A DNA stretch of 64,000 bases from CAVPJC01 sp963705155. GTDB lineage: Bacteria; Chloroflexota; Anaerolineae; Anaerolineales; UBA4823. Positions 21,135 to 30,420 of the stretch are shown here, piece by piece. The notes beneath the pieces are model-generated. The model saw only the letters and a program-made list of their open reading frames with translations. It was not told the DNA's origin and made no database searches. The position numbers and the translations under genes were made by a program. Every line of letters begins with the position of its first letter. The stretch's first letter is position 1. The stretch covers positions 186,001 to 250,000 of the forward strand of contig CAVPJC010000020.1 in the NCBI GenBank assembly GCA_963705155.1, given 5' to 3'.

Positions 21135-24100
21135 CTAGTAGATGTTCTTAAAGATTCCTGACGATGTTGGAAGGGTGTGTGAAAATTCCCGCATGATTCT
21201 TTCCCGGTACCTTAAAAAGGCCTGGCGGTATGGTTGTTGAGTCACATTTCCATCCAGGGTACGCAAGAGATCCTGGATGTGCGGTTTTTGAGAAGGTTCT
21301 GCCTGTTTAAGAGCCTGCTCTGCGCGATGGATTAACAGGCGAGCAGAAATCTCGATCCAGGGATGGCCCATCTCCATCGCCTCGAGGGCGGTGTGCCGGG
21401 CGGCAGCCAGTCCTGCTGCCAAATCCCCCCGGGTAATGAGTCGATCGGAAAGGATGTTGGCTGTTGTGAGGCGGATTGATTTCAGTGAGCGCTGTCCGGC
21501 ATCTTCGTGCAGCTGCGTACCGAGTGATTGCACAGCTTGCCAGTCTTTCTTTTGATAAGCGATGGAAAGCCTGGAGAGGCGGGCCATCATGTGGATGGCG
21601 CCAAGGCCGGCCTGCTGCATGAAGGTGAGATATTCCGTGAGTTGATCCTCGGCTTTCTCATCTGCTCCAGAAAGAACCTGCGCCGTGATCAATCGAAAGC
21701 GGGAGTCCATGGAGAGAAATTTATCCTGGCTGGTTTCCACGGCGCGCCGGAAATAGGGAATGCTGTCTTGAGGAGCCTGCAGCCAGAAGAAGATATCTCC
21801 AAGAAGGCGATGTCCGGTGGCTTCAATTTCATTGTGACGGTAGCGTTCTCCCAGTTCAATCGCCTGGTTGGCATGTTCAACGGCGGCGTCCAGGTTCCCC
21901 AGGGCAATTTCAATGTTGCCACGATACATGTGCAAATAACCCAGCATGCGCCAGGCCAGGGAGTGGCGGGCCATCTCAATGCCGGTCTGGCTTTCCCGGG
22001 CGGCCTGTTGGTACTCACCCAGAAAATAATGGGAGATGGACAGGGCGCTGTAGGCAGTGATCTGACCGTGGTAATGATTTGCGGCCAAAAAATCGTTGAG
22101 AGAGCGTCTGGCATGTGCGCGGGCGATCTCTGGATATCCCGCCAGGAGACTGGCGATGGCAATCTGGTAATGGGCATTGCCACGCGGCTGAAGAAGCTGA
22201 CTGTCGTGAGAGTCGGCGCCAATCGTCAACGCATCTTGAAACAACTCGATGGCATCATCAATGCGGTTGAGCATGTACAGAAATGTGCCGCGGTGGTTGT
22301 AAGCCTGCATCCAATTGAATGGCGAATCACCGTTTCCCAGATACGAGATGGCCTGATCGGTGTATGCGAGGCCTTCTTCAAACTGGTTTGAGACCATGCA
22401 GGCATCGCTCAACCCGTCCAGGGCTGCGCCGATGAGCAATGAGCTGTTGCGTTCACGACCGAGGCGGAGCAAATCGGTACTAATGCGCTGGAGGGTGAGC
22501 ACATCTTCGGTTTCATAAGCAATTTCTGTCCATTCTGTGTAGAGCGAGAGAATTTGACGATCTGTGAGAGTGGGAACCCGGGCGATTAAACTCTCAGCGC
22601 GAGAAAAGATCCAGTGAGCATCGGCGGTCGCATACAGGCGGTGGGCGTAGCGGATGGCACGCGTCCAGCAATCGAAAGCCTGCAATAGCTCACCACTGAG
22701 CTCGAAGTGGTTGGCGATGATAGAGGCCTGGTCGTCCCGCTGGCTGCGTTTAACCATTGCCTGGGCAGCAGCCCGGTACAGGTGCCGCACCCGGAGGGGA
22801 TTAATGGTTTGCAACAGGATTTCCCTGATTTTATCGTGGCTGAAGCTGTACTTCGGGGTGGTGACCGACCGGTCGGCAACAACAATCAAAGCACGTTTCT
22901 CAAGCTCTTGCAGGACAGCCGCGACCTGTAATCCCGGTTGTTGGCTGACTTCGACCAGGATTTCAGGATCGAAGTCCGTGCCCAGGACGGAGGCTACCTC
23001 CATCAGGCTGTAAGCGGCAGGCGTCAATTTTTCGAGACGGGTTTTTACCAGGTTTTGAATACCTTCTGTAACAGGCAGAGAGGCGATTCGGGTCAGATCG
23101 TATCCCGGGTCGCTCTCCATCAGCGAGCGCAGTGACTCCAGCAAAATGAAGGGATTTCCACCTGTTTCACGGGATAATTGGCGGATGACCGTTTCAGATG
23201 GCATCTGTTTGGTGACATGGGATGTCAGCTCAGAGATTTCGTTATCGCTCATGCGGGCAAGCGGAATAGTGCTGCATCTACCTGATTGTCGCATGGAGCC
23301 CAAGATGGCATCCAGATAGGGGTTGCTCTCTTCCAGGCGAGCGGCGGTCAGGAAGAGTGCATTACGGTCAAACGGCTGTCTTTCAATGAGATAGCCGATC
23401 GTTGCCAGGGTGGCTTCATCGGACCATTGAATATCGTCCAGACAGATCACCAGGCGGCTTTGGCGGGAAAGCTGGATAAAGATCTGGCGTACGGCCTCCA
23501 TGATCGATGCCCGAGCGCGCCCATGGGCCGTTTCAGCACCGGGCTCAAAGATAGGTTTACCTAGATCGGAGCGGATTTCATTCAAATCTGGCAGCAGTAA
23601 AGTGAGCTGGCTGGCCCAAATCACCGGGAAGGAACGCCACTCATCTTTTGTGACGTGGTAGCGCAATAACTCGATGATCGGCTGGAATGGCAGGCTGCTC
23701 TCTGCAGGCCGGCAGGTGGTGACCATGATGCGCGGTGTGGGTTTGATGCGCTGTGTGAATTCTTTAAGCAGGCGAGATTTTCCCTGACCGGATTCACCAG
23801 TGATGCAGATGCCTCCCCCATTCATAAGAGCGCGGTTGAGCTGATCCAGAATCTGGCGCCGACCGACAAATGGGGCGTCAACCGTTGGGCGCAACTTCCA
23901 AACTGGCGCTGTGTCTGCCAGGTTGATCGAGACTCCGTCCTCTCGAATCTGCTGAACGAGGGCGGTAAGACGGGAGGGCGGGTCGATATCCAGCTCCCGA
24001 CGCAACAACGATCGAACGCGCTCATAATGATCGTGGGCCTGGTGGTAGAGACCCAGGTCGATCAACAACTGGATCAAACGGATGTTGGCATCTTCATTCA

Positions 24101-24704
24101 ATTCATCGTGCTGCAAGGAGAATCGTGTGAGCGCCAGGGCTTCTTCCAGGCTGCCCATTGCCTGGGCGTGGTTGGCCAACCTTTCCAGAATGCGAGCATT
24201 CTGGTGTTCCATGCGCTCGGATGTGTGGGTGAGCCAATGATCGAGGGCTGCTGAACTGGGAAAGCGGGCGCCGGACAGGAAGCGTGATCCACGCCAGAGC
24301 GAGGCGGCCCGGTTGAGCAAGTGGTGGGTATGCTCAGGGAGCGGCTCATGCTGTGGGATTTGCCAGGGGATGCGCCCGGCGCGGTCGAGCAGATCTTGAA
24401 ATTCGATCTGATCCACATATACCCGGTTGAAATCCAATCCAACCAGAGATGTGTCAACGGTAATGAGCTTTGCGTCTGGCAATGAAGCGCGCAGACGACT
24501 GATGGTGTCTGTCAGCCGGCGCCGGGCGGTGTTATCGGGCTCGTTTTCCCAGAAGAGGGGCAGCAGCTGGCCGCGGCTGACCAAACCACCTTGCGAGCCC
24601 AGATAAAACAACAGGGCGCGCATGGTTCGCCGTGAGAGCGTGAATGGCTGATGGTGGTGATGTATTTCCGGCGGCCCGCATAAAAGGATTTCGAGATCAC
24701 TCAT
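21135..24704 (-). CDS. BTAD / AAA ATPase / TPR transcriptional regulator
   Basis: This is an intact protein of about 1190 residues. The N-terminal winged helix (residues 1-95, with TLSRRTMRALLFYL) and BTAD-type helical domain (to about 250, ending RRELDIDPPSRL) resemble SARP regulators. An AAA-type NTPase follows with Walker A GESGQGKSR (about residue 300) and Walker B LVICLDDIQWSD. The C-terminal half is TPR repeats. It has no LuxR-type C-terminal helix-turn-helix. Such STAND-like activators bind a ligand through the TPR part and use ATP to switch. The ATG overlaps the recN stop by one base, so the two are translationally coupled. Targets are unknown. Confidence 0.85.
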   Translation of the reverse strand: MSDLEILLCGPPEIHHHHQPFTLSRRTMRALLFYLGSQGGLVSRGQLLPLFWENEPDNTARRRLTDTISRLRASLPDAKLITVDTSLVGLDFNRVYVDQIEFQDLLDRAGRIPWQIPQHEPLPEHTHHLLNRAASLWRGSRFLSGARFPSSAALDHWLTHTSERMEHQNARILERLANHAQAMGSLEEALALTRFSLQHDELNEDANIRLIQLLIDLGLYHQAHDHYERVRSLLRRELDIDPPSRLTALVQQIREDGVSINLADTAPVWKLRPTVDAPFVGRRQILDQLNRALMNGGGICITGESGQGKSRLLKEFTQRIKPTPRIMVTTCRPAESSLPFQPIIELLRYHVTKDEWRSFPVIWASQLTLLLPDLNEIRSDLGKPIFEPGAETAHGRARASIMEAVRQIFIQLSRQSRLVICLDDIQWSDEATLATIGYLIERQPFDRNALFLTAARLEESNPYLDAILGSMRQSGRCSTIPLARMSDNEISELTSHVTKQMPSETVIRQLSRETGGNPFILLESLRSLMESDPGYDLTRIASLPVTEGIQNLVKTRLEKLTPAAYSLMEVASVLGTDFDPEILVEVSQQPGLQVAAVLQELEKRALIVVADRSVTTPKYSFSHDKIREILLQTINPLRVRHLYRAAAQAMVKRSQRDDQASIIANHFELSGELLQAFDCWTRAIRYAHRLYATADAHWIFSRAESLIARVPTLTDRQILSLYTEWTEIAYETEDVLTLQRISTDLLRLGRERNSSLLIGAALDGLSDACMVSNQFEEGLAYTDQAISYLGNGDSPFNWMQAYNHRGTFLYMLNRIDDAIELFQDALTIGADSHDSQLLQPRGNAHYQIAIASLLAGYPEIARAHARRSLNDFLAANHYHGQITAYSALSISHYFLGEYQQAARESQTGIEMARHSLAWRMLGYLHMYRGNIEIALGNLDAAVEHANQAIELGERYRHNEIEATGHRLLGDIFFWLQAPQDSIPYFRRAVETSQDKFLSMDSRFRLITAQVLSGADEKAEDQLTEYLTFMQQAGLGAIHMMARLSRLSIAYQKKDWQAVQSLGTQLHEDAGQRSLKSIRLTTANILSDRLITRGDLAAGLAAARHTALEAMEMGHPWIEISARLLIHRAEQALKQAEPSQKPHIQDLLRTLDGNVTQQPYRQAFLRYRERIMREFSHTLPTSSGIFKNIY

Positions 24705-26445
24705 CAACTGACTGTTTTAGAAGAGATCTTGGCAACGGTTTGTAAAATTTCACGTGCCGATTGGAGTGTCCCGTTGCTGGCGCCGCCGAGCATTTGCGCC
24801 AGCTCGTAAATTCGCTCTTCCCCGGTGAGCAGGCGAACGCGGGTGAGTGTGCGCCCTGCATCCACCTGTTTTTCCACATGGTAGTGCTGGGCGCCGAAGG
24901 CTGCAAGCTGGGGTAAATGGGTCACACATAACACCTGGTGGCGGTTGGCAAGCAGGCTCAATTTTCGTCCGACGATTCCGCCCACCTGCCCGCCGATACC
25001 CTGGTCGATCTCGTCAAAAATCAAAGTGGGGATCTGGTCGGCAGCAGGCAAGAACATTTTTCAGGGCCAGCATTAATCGGGAGGTTTCACCGCCGGAGGC
25101 GATTTTGACAAGCGGCTTGAACCCTTCGCCGGGATTGGGGGCAATCAGGAACTCCACATGCTCCAGGCCGTTGGCGTCGAAAGCAACCCTTTGGCCATCT
25201 GGCAGAGTTAAACCGTGCAAATCGGGTTTGCGTTCAAAAGCCACTTTAAAGCTGGTGCCTGACATATGCAGGCCTTCCAATTCTGTCTCGATGGCGGCGG
25301 CCATTTTCTCGGCTTCCTGCTGCCTTTTTTGTGAAAGGGCCAGGCCGGCCTGCCCGAGCAGGCGGAGCAGGTCGCTTTCTACGGTTTCCAGGGTTTGGAT
25401 GCGTTCGCTGGCATGTGAAATGGTTTCCAGTTCCTGGCGCGCCTGGCGGGCAAACGCCAGGATAGCGTCACCGAGTCGCCATATTTGCGTTTCAGGTTGT
25501 GGATCAACTCCAGGCGTTCTTCCACCTGGTCCAGACGGCGCGGGTTGAATTCGATCCCTTCCAGGTAAGTTGCGAAGCTCCAGGCTGAGGTCTGCAAGAT
25601 TATCGGAGATGCGCCTGGGCCTGTTCGATGAAGCGGTCTGCGTGGGATCCAGGCGGGCCAGGCCGTTGAGGGCGTGCACCACCTGGCCCACCAGATCGGT
25701 GACGGCCGGGATTTCAGCGCTGCCCTCATCCATGGCCTGCAAAGCTTCCTGCGCCAGCGAAGCCAGACCTTCGGCATTGGCCAGGCGGTTGCGCTCCTCG
25801 CGCAGGCTTTCTTCTTCCCCTGTGTGCAGGCGGGCTGCATCGATTTCATTGATCTGGTAAGTGAGTGTATCCACACGCCGGGCTGCATCGCGTTCGGCGC
25901 TGCGCAGATCTGCTCAGTTCCTTGCGGACGGCCTGGAGCTTTTTGTACAATGCGCTGGTAGGCAGCCAACAAATCACCCACGGAGGCGTAGGAATCCAAA
26001 AGACCCAGGTGATGGCTTGACGTGCAGCAGGGAAAGGTGTTCGGATTGCCCATGCACATCAATCAGGTGTTCGCCGATCTCGCGCAACAATGCGACGCTG
26101 ACCGAACGGCCATTGACCCGCGCAACACTGCGCCCGTTGACTGCTAATTTCACGGGCAATCGTCAACTGAGTAGGATCATCCAGTAAATCTTCCCGCTCC
26201 AACACGGCTTTATACTGCATCACCAGCCGGGTTTCAATCTGGAAGACGCCTTCGACATAGGCACGGTCGGCCCCAGTGCGGATCATGGAGACCATCAGCC
26301 CGACCGCCGAGCAGCGTTTCACGGCGTCGATCAGGATCGACTTACCGGCGCCGGTTTCTCCTGTAAAGGTGACCAGCCCGGAACCGAACTTCAATTCAAC
26401 ACGGTCGATGATGGCAAAGTTTTCGATGTGTAATTCGATTAGCAT
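24704..26445 (-). CDS. recN: DNA repair ATPase RecN (multiple frame changes)
   Basis: The SMC-like RecN parts are recognisable across frames: start LIELHIENFAIID, Walker A TGETGAGKSILIDA, long coiled-coil arms in the middle, signature SGGETSRLMLALK, and Walker B TLIFDEIDQG. The total of about 580 codons is normal. At least six frame changes lie between 26300 and 25040, several of the one-extra-base type. The conserved ends argue for sequence error. RecN helps hold and repair double-strand breaks. It follows nadK and the zinc-finger gene, and nadK-recN proximity is common in bacteria. Confidence 0.9.
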
Positions 26446-26453
26446 AGGCGAGG

Positions 26454-26982
26454 TCACATACGAATTCCAGAAAGTCGATAATAAACCGTCGTGGTGATGG
26501 TAAAGGTGTAAACCGCCTGCCAGACGATGCCAAAAAGCATGCCCAGGCCGCCCTGAGAAATAAAAGCAAGGGCGCTGATCAGGTTGATCAATAAAAATGG
26601 CAGGCTGCCAACTGCGACCGCCGCAGCGGTCCATCGGAACAGGCGCAGGAACGGCGCTTGCGAAGTACGGCACGCACGATTTCGGCAATGATCACGCCGG
26701 CGATGGGGGTAAGAAAAATCGTGAAGAAACCCAGGGATGGGGATGATGCGGCTGCCGATGAATGACAGAATGGCGCTGATGCTGAGGGATGTGACGTAGT
26801 CATACCAGACGGTGGTGTCGAAAGTTTTTTGCAGCCCGCGCACGCATTCCTTGCAGCGGTAGCCGGTGGGGGTGGAAACGGCGCATTTTACACAGATGGG
26901 TTTTTCACAGCGATTGCAGCGCAGGCTGGGTGGAGACTTTGGGATGGTTGGCGCAATAAAGCTCCGGGATGGTGTCGGTCAT
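26454..26982 (-). CDS. B-box-type zinc-finger membrane protein
   Basis: Read across frames, the N-terminus is a Cys/His-rich finger (CANHP, then RCNRC-, CVKC- and RCKEC-type pairs up to about residue 45). It is followed by three or four membrane helices, ending TITTTVYYRLSGIRM. Frame changes fall at about 26910, about 26830 and 26670-26735. The ATG at 26982 overlaps the nadK stop (ATGA). I know this finger-plus-membrane family as a conserved unknown in Chloroflexota. No function is assigned. Confidence 0.6.
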
Positions 26983-27852
26983 CGATGATTACCTGTCGAA
27001 GGGTTCTGGTTCATGTGAGGAGTAAGATTACGGTAAAAATAGCCGGGGTCCTGAAAACGCACGAAGGATACGGTGTGGTCGCTGCTGCGGGCAGTCACCT
27101 CGTCGCCATCTTCCAACACGATCGGGGTCTGGCCGTCAAGAGATACGACAGCCTGGTTATCAGATTGAGCCGTGATTTTTACGGATGAGCCTTCCGCAAG
27201 CACGATGGCGCGGTCGATGGAGAGATGGGGCGCGACCGCAACCAGCAGGATATTGCGCAGCTCGGGCGGCAGGATTGGACCTCCGGCAGCCAGGGCATAG
27301 GCGGTGGAACCGGTGGGTGTGGCGGCGATGAGGGCGTCGGCGACATAAGTGGTCAGGTACCGGCCATCCACATCGGCGCTCAGGTGAACCGGACGGACCA
27401 TCTGGCCGCGGCCAACCACAACCTCATTGAGCACATCCCAGCGTCCGACGGTCTTACCGGCATGGATGTGCTCAGCGCAGATCATCATGCGCCGTTCCAG
27501 CCAGTAATCACCGGTCAGCAGGCGGGGCAGAATGGTCTGCCATTGTGCGTACTGGAATTCCATCAAAAAACCGAAGTGACCCAGGTTGATGCCCAGGACG
27601 GGTACACCGGATGGGCCGCAGATGTGACCGGCGCGGAGCATGGTGCCATCTCCGCCCAGCGCGATCAGCAGATCGAACGCGCCGGCTTTGATCTCTGCTG
27701 CCAGGGCTTCATCGTACAGCAGGCTGGCGGTGGCCATTACGTCAGCCTGGTTCAGCTGCGCGGCAATGATCACTGGCTGCCTCAATCGCTTCGGGCAGGC
27801 GCGGGTGGGCGGCAACAGCAACGCTCCGGGGTGGCGAGGGGGGTGTGTGCAT
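26979..27852 (-). CDS. nadK: NAD kinase
   Basis: This enzyme phosphorylates NAD to NADP. The GGDGTMLRA signature, the GHFGFL and LNEVVV motifs, and the TPTGSTAYALAAGGP segment are all present. The start is taken at the ATG at 27852 (MHTPPSPPRSVAVAAHPRLP). A frame change at about 27775-27785, restored by one base less, joins this N-terminus to the main frame and gives about 290 residues. It is a cytosolic enzyme. It ends overlapping the zinc-finger gene and lies two genes ahead of recN. Confidence 0.92.
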
Positions 27853-27896
27853 GGCAGGACAATTATAGTAGCAAAACGGCGAATCTGTCAGCCGCT

Positions 27897-28418
27897 TCAC
27901 CTCAGCTTTTGATCGCAGATGGAGCGGTGCCCACACCGGCTGCAGCGGTTGGCCGATTCATGTGAACGGTCGGCGGTTTTGCGGTGTTCCAGGGTGCGCA
28001 TTTCTTCTAGCAGAGCCAGGGTGGAGGCTTCGAGGGCAGGGGTGAATTCGATCTGGTAAGTGCGGTTAGGGTAGTGCAGGATGCCGTGCGGGGGGCGTTT
28101 GCCATAAACACGGCTGACCAGCAGGCAGTAGGCGGCTAACTGGTAGATATGGGAATCGAGCGGTCCATCTGATACCTGTTTGGATTTGACTTCCACGGGG
28201 ATCACCCGCTCGCCCTGCTGCACCAGGTAATCGGGTTTTCCGGTCAGCCCCAGGTGAGCGTCATAGAGAGGCTCCTCCAGCGGTCCCCAGGCACGCGTAT
28301 CGGCGTAAATCACTTTTCCGCCCGGCAGACCGGCAGCGCGCTGCCGGCGGGAAGCCAGCCAGAAGAGCAGTACGGCAAAAAAAGCGGCCAGGAATGCCAG
28401 CGCCAGGGTCAGAGCCAT
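27897..28418 (-). CDS. Membrane-anchored Cas4-like PD-(D/E)XK nuclease, catalytic part
   Basis: The ORF begins with a membrane helix (MALTLALAFLAAFFAVLLFWL). The Cas4/Dna2-type nuclease core follows: LTGKPDYLV with Asp, VIPVEVKS with the E-V-K pair, and QLAAYCLL for the Q-x3-Y motif. Three C-terminal cysteines (RCSRCGHRSIC) normally bind a 4Fe-4S cluster together with one N-terminal Cys. That N-terminal Cys is encoded by the adjacent upstream ORF. Removing one base at the junction (about 28420-28425) fuses both into one protein of about 253 residues with a two-helix membrane hairpin. No CRISPR array or other cas gene is nearby. Confidence 0.7.
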   Translation of the reverse strand: MALTLALAFLAAFFAVLLFWLASRRQRAAGLPGGKVIYADTRAWGPLEEPLYDAHLGLTGKPDYLVQQGERVIPVEVKSKQVSDGPLDSHIYQLAAYCLLVSRVYGKRPPHGILHYPNRTYQIEFTPALEASTLALLEEMRTLEHRKTADRSHESANRCSRCGHRSICDQKLR

Positions 28419-28422
28419 GATC

Positions 28423-28659
28423 TTATAGCGCCTTCATGGTCAGGTAAACCGCTGCAAGTACCAGGGAGGTGAACAGCAGGAGATACGCCAAACCTCGCAA
28501 GCAGCCGGTCACCAATACGGTTCTTCCGTGCTGTGCGTGCAGCCATGCGCCGCCCGCCAGCTCGGTCTTGTTCTCCGGCTCGTGACCGGTGCGCTGGTAC
28601 CACCAGGCGCGATGGCAGAAGAGATATGCGCCAATTTCAGAAGCACGGATGATTTTCAT
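28423..28659 (-). CDS. N-terminal Cas4-like module with membrane helix
   Basis: This 78-residue ORF reads RASEIGAYLFCHRAWWYQRTG, then LHAQHGRT, then a membrane helix (YLLLFTSLVLAAVYL). The Cys-x-RAWWY and H-x-x-H-G-R pattern matches the start of Cas4-family nucleases: the first cluster cysteine and the conserved His. It ends four bases before the ATG of the nuclease-core ORF. It could be a separate small subunit or the first third of one frame-broken gene. The region's one-extra-base errors favour the latter. Confidence 0.6.
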   Translation of the reverse strand: MKIIRASEIGAYLFCHRAWWYQRTGHEPENKTELAGGAWLHAQHGRTVLVTGCLRGLAYLLLFTSLVLAAVYLTMKAL

Positions 28660-28675
28660 ACCAACCCGACTGCCA

Positions 28676-29314
28676 TCAGCCTCTATCTTTCAGGCTTTTC
28701 TCCAGGCGGGCCATGCCTTGTTCGAGCTGCTCCTGGCGCAGGCTGATGGTCATATCGCCGCGGGTGCGCTCGTTGATGCTGCGCACGATATCCGTCAGGC
28801 GGCGCAGGCCGCCGGTGATGGCGTCTGGATAATCCATGGTGACAAGAATGGCATAGATATCATCCATGCACACCAGCAGGCGCTCCGCTTCGGTGGAGTG
28901 TCCATGCCGCAGGATATCCAGGCAGCGGCGGCGCAACTCGCCAGGCACCTCAGAGAGGCCCTGCAGGTAAGTGGCATACTCAAGGCCCAGCTCTTCAGGG
29001 GAGGGCAGGCTGAGGTTGTTGATCAAAGCATAGACGATGGTGGCTTCGGCGTACTCCTTGAGGGCGTCTTGCGTATAGCCTGCGTGGTACAGGTCTGGGA
29101 AGTCAGCCAGCTGGGCGTGCATGGTCTGCACCAATTTTCTGGCCTCTGCCAGGTTCTCCAGGGCAGCGCTGTGCTCATCCCGGTGGACGGCACGCGTGGC
29201 GTTGGCGCAGTGGCGGGTGAGGGTGCGCGCCTGCCCCAGGGCGCGGTCACGCGCTTCGGTGCGGGTATCAAAGGATTTGCGGATACGGTCTGCGATTTCA
29301 TCCAGGTTCTGCAT
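28676..29314 (-). CDS. Translin family protein
   Basis: This all-helical protein of 212 residues has the translin pattern: an N-terminal basic helical region, QDALKEYAEATIVYAL (compare the family QEYVEA), LGLEYATYLQGLSEVPGELRR, and a late acidic DDIYAILVTMDYPDAI. The two Glu of KEYAEA and the Glu of GELRR match positions that carry RNase activity in TRAX-like proteins. Translin/TRAX form ring-shaped nucleic-acid-binding complexes. Archaeal relatives are known, bacterial ones are sparse. It lies between DUF3467 and the Cas4-like genes with short gaps. The RNA- or DNA-processing role is inferred. Confidence 0.72.
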   Translation of the reverse strand: MQNLDEIADRIRKSFDTRTEARDRALGQARTLTRHCANATRAVHRDEHSAALENLAEARKLVQTMHAQLADFPDLYHAGYTQDALKEYAEATIVYALINNLSLPSPEELGLEYATYLQGLSEVPGELRRRCLDILRHGHSTEAERLLVCMDDIYAILVTMDYPDAITGGLRRLTDIVRSINERTRGDMTISLRQEQLEQGMARLEKSLKDRG

Positions 29315-29320
29315 AGACGC

Positions 29321-29663
29321 TCACTTTGTCTCGGGATTTTCGGGGGTGGGCGGGGCGCGGAACAAATCATCGGCCAGTGAGTGACCGCCCGGGATGCGGA
29401 TTTCACCGAAGGCGGTTTCAAAGCGGGCCAGGTTTTCGGTTAAGAGCCCGCGAAAAGAGCTTGGCTGCCAGCGGCGACATGACGATGCGGGATTGGATGC
29501 GCACCGGGTTGACGCCGGGCAGGATGTGGGCAAAATCGAAGACCAGCTCGGTGGGCGAATGGGCGATGCGCACCAGGTTTACGTATTCCACCGCAAGATT
29601 GGCGGGCAGCTCCATGATGGGAGGCTGAGGAGGAGGCGGAGGCTGGGAAGGCGCAGAAGACAT
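29321..29663 (-). CDS. DUF3467 protein
   Basis: After a short Pro-rich start, the sequence reads LAVEYVNLVRIAHSPTELVFDFAHILPG, then RIVMSPLAAKLF, and, in the next frame, LTENLARFETAFGEIRIP. This is the DUF3467 layout. The frame change at about 29445 is restored by one base less and gives about 113 residues. AGGAG six bases before the ATG at 29663 fixes the start; the open frame begins six codons earlier. Its function is unknown. It is followed by translin after six bases. Confidence 0.75.
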
Positions 29664-29767
29664 GAGAGGCTCCTGGGTCAAACAAAGATGGTTAACTATT
29701 CGAGCAGGCGGCGGGAAACCACACCTGCCCGGGTGTGAGATCGACTGAAAATACCTGGAATCAGAGC

Positions 29768-29830
29768 AACCAGGGGCGCAGCTTTGTGTGGGCGACTAAA
29801 GCAGCCGCATGTTTTGCTGCGCCCCTGGTT
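29768..29830. repeat. 15-bp perfect inverted repeat between ssb and DUF3467
   Basis: The arms AACCAGGGGCGCAGC (29768-29782) and GCTGCGCCCCTGGTT (29816-29830) are exact complements around a 33-base loop. It lies just downstream of ssb on the minus strand. It may be a terminator-like structure or a small mobile palindrome. There is no clear T-tract. Confidence 0.6.
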
Positions 29831-29849
29831 CGTTGGCAATCTTCGCAGT

Positions 29850-30269
29850 TTAGAAGGGGATATCGGCGTCGTTATCCATGTGCCCGCCGCCCTCAGGGTA
29901 AGCTGTCTCACCTTCGGCTTCACCGCGGCTGGAGAGGAAGCGCACAGTGTTGGCGCTGATTTCAAAGGATGCGCCAGACTTGCCATCCTGGCGCGACCAG
30001 ATACGCGGCCCACCTGTAGCGGGATCGGGCACAAGGCGGCCCTCTACCAGCACTTTGCTACCTTTTTTCAGATAGGTGTTGCAGGTTTCGGCCTGTTTAC
30101 CCCAGGCTGAGATGCGAAACCAGATGGTTTCCTTGACCATGGCGCCATCCGAGCCGGTGTACTGGCGGCTGGTAGCCACGCTGAAATTGGTAACTGCCTG
30201 ACCACTGGGAGTGTAGCGCATTTCAGGGTCGCGGCCGAGGTTACCGACAACAATAATGGTGTGGTACAT
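29850..30269 (-). CDS. ssb: Single-stranded DNA-binding protein
   Basis: This is a 139-residue OB-fold protein: start MYHTIIVVGNLGRDPEMRYTPSG, then FSVATSR, WFRISAWGKQAE, YLKKGSKVLVEGRL, and the acidic tip DADIPF that recruits repair proteins. The ATG at 30269 has AAAGGAG upstream. It coats single-stranded DNA in replication and repair. The upstream region carries GAACAATTGTAC, which resembles a LexA-type GAAC-N4-GTTC box with one mismatch. That is weak evidence for SOS control. Confidence 0.95.
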   Translation of the reverse strand: MYHTIIVVGNLGRDPEMRYTPSGQAVTNFSVATSRQYTGSDGAMVKETIWFRISAWGKQAETCNTYLKKGSKVLVEGRLVPDPATGGPRIWSRQDGKSGASFEISANTVRFLSSRGEAEGETAYPEGGGHMDNDADIPF

Positions 30270-30420
30270 GGGGAAGCTCCTTTCGTTTCGGCGAGCGGGC
30301 TGTCTACAGTTCCGGGTGACCACCACCCGGGGCAGTCCATCGGTTCACTCACCGTATATACAGAACAATTGTACACTAAATTATTTGAAAAATGAAGAGG
30401 CAATTTTCAGGAAATCCGGT

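Noticed and set aside
27897..28659. CRISPR-Cas locus suggested by the Cas4-like protein
   Set aside because: No repeat-spacer array and no other cas gene is present within the window. The nuclease has membrane helices not typical of CRISPR Cas4.
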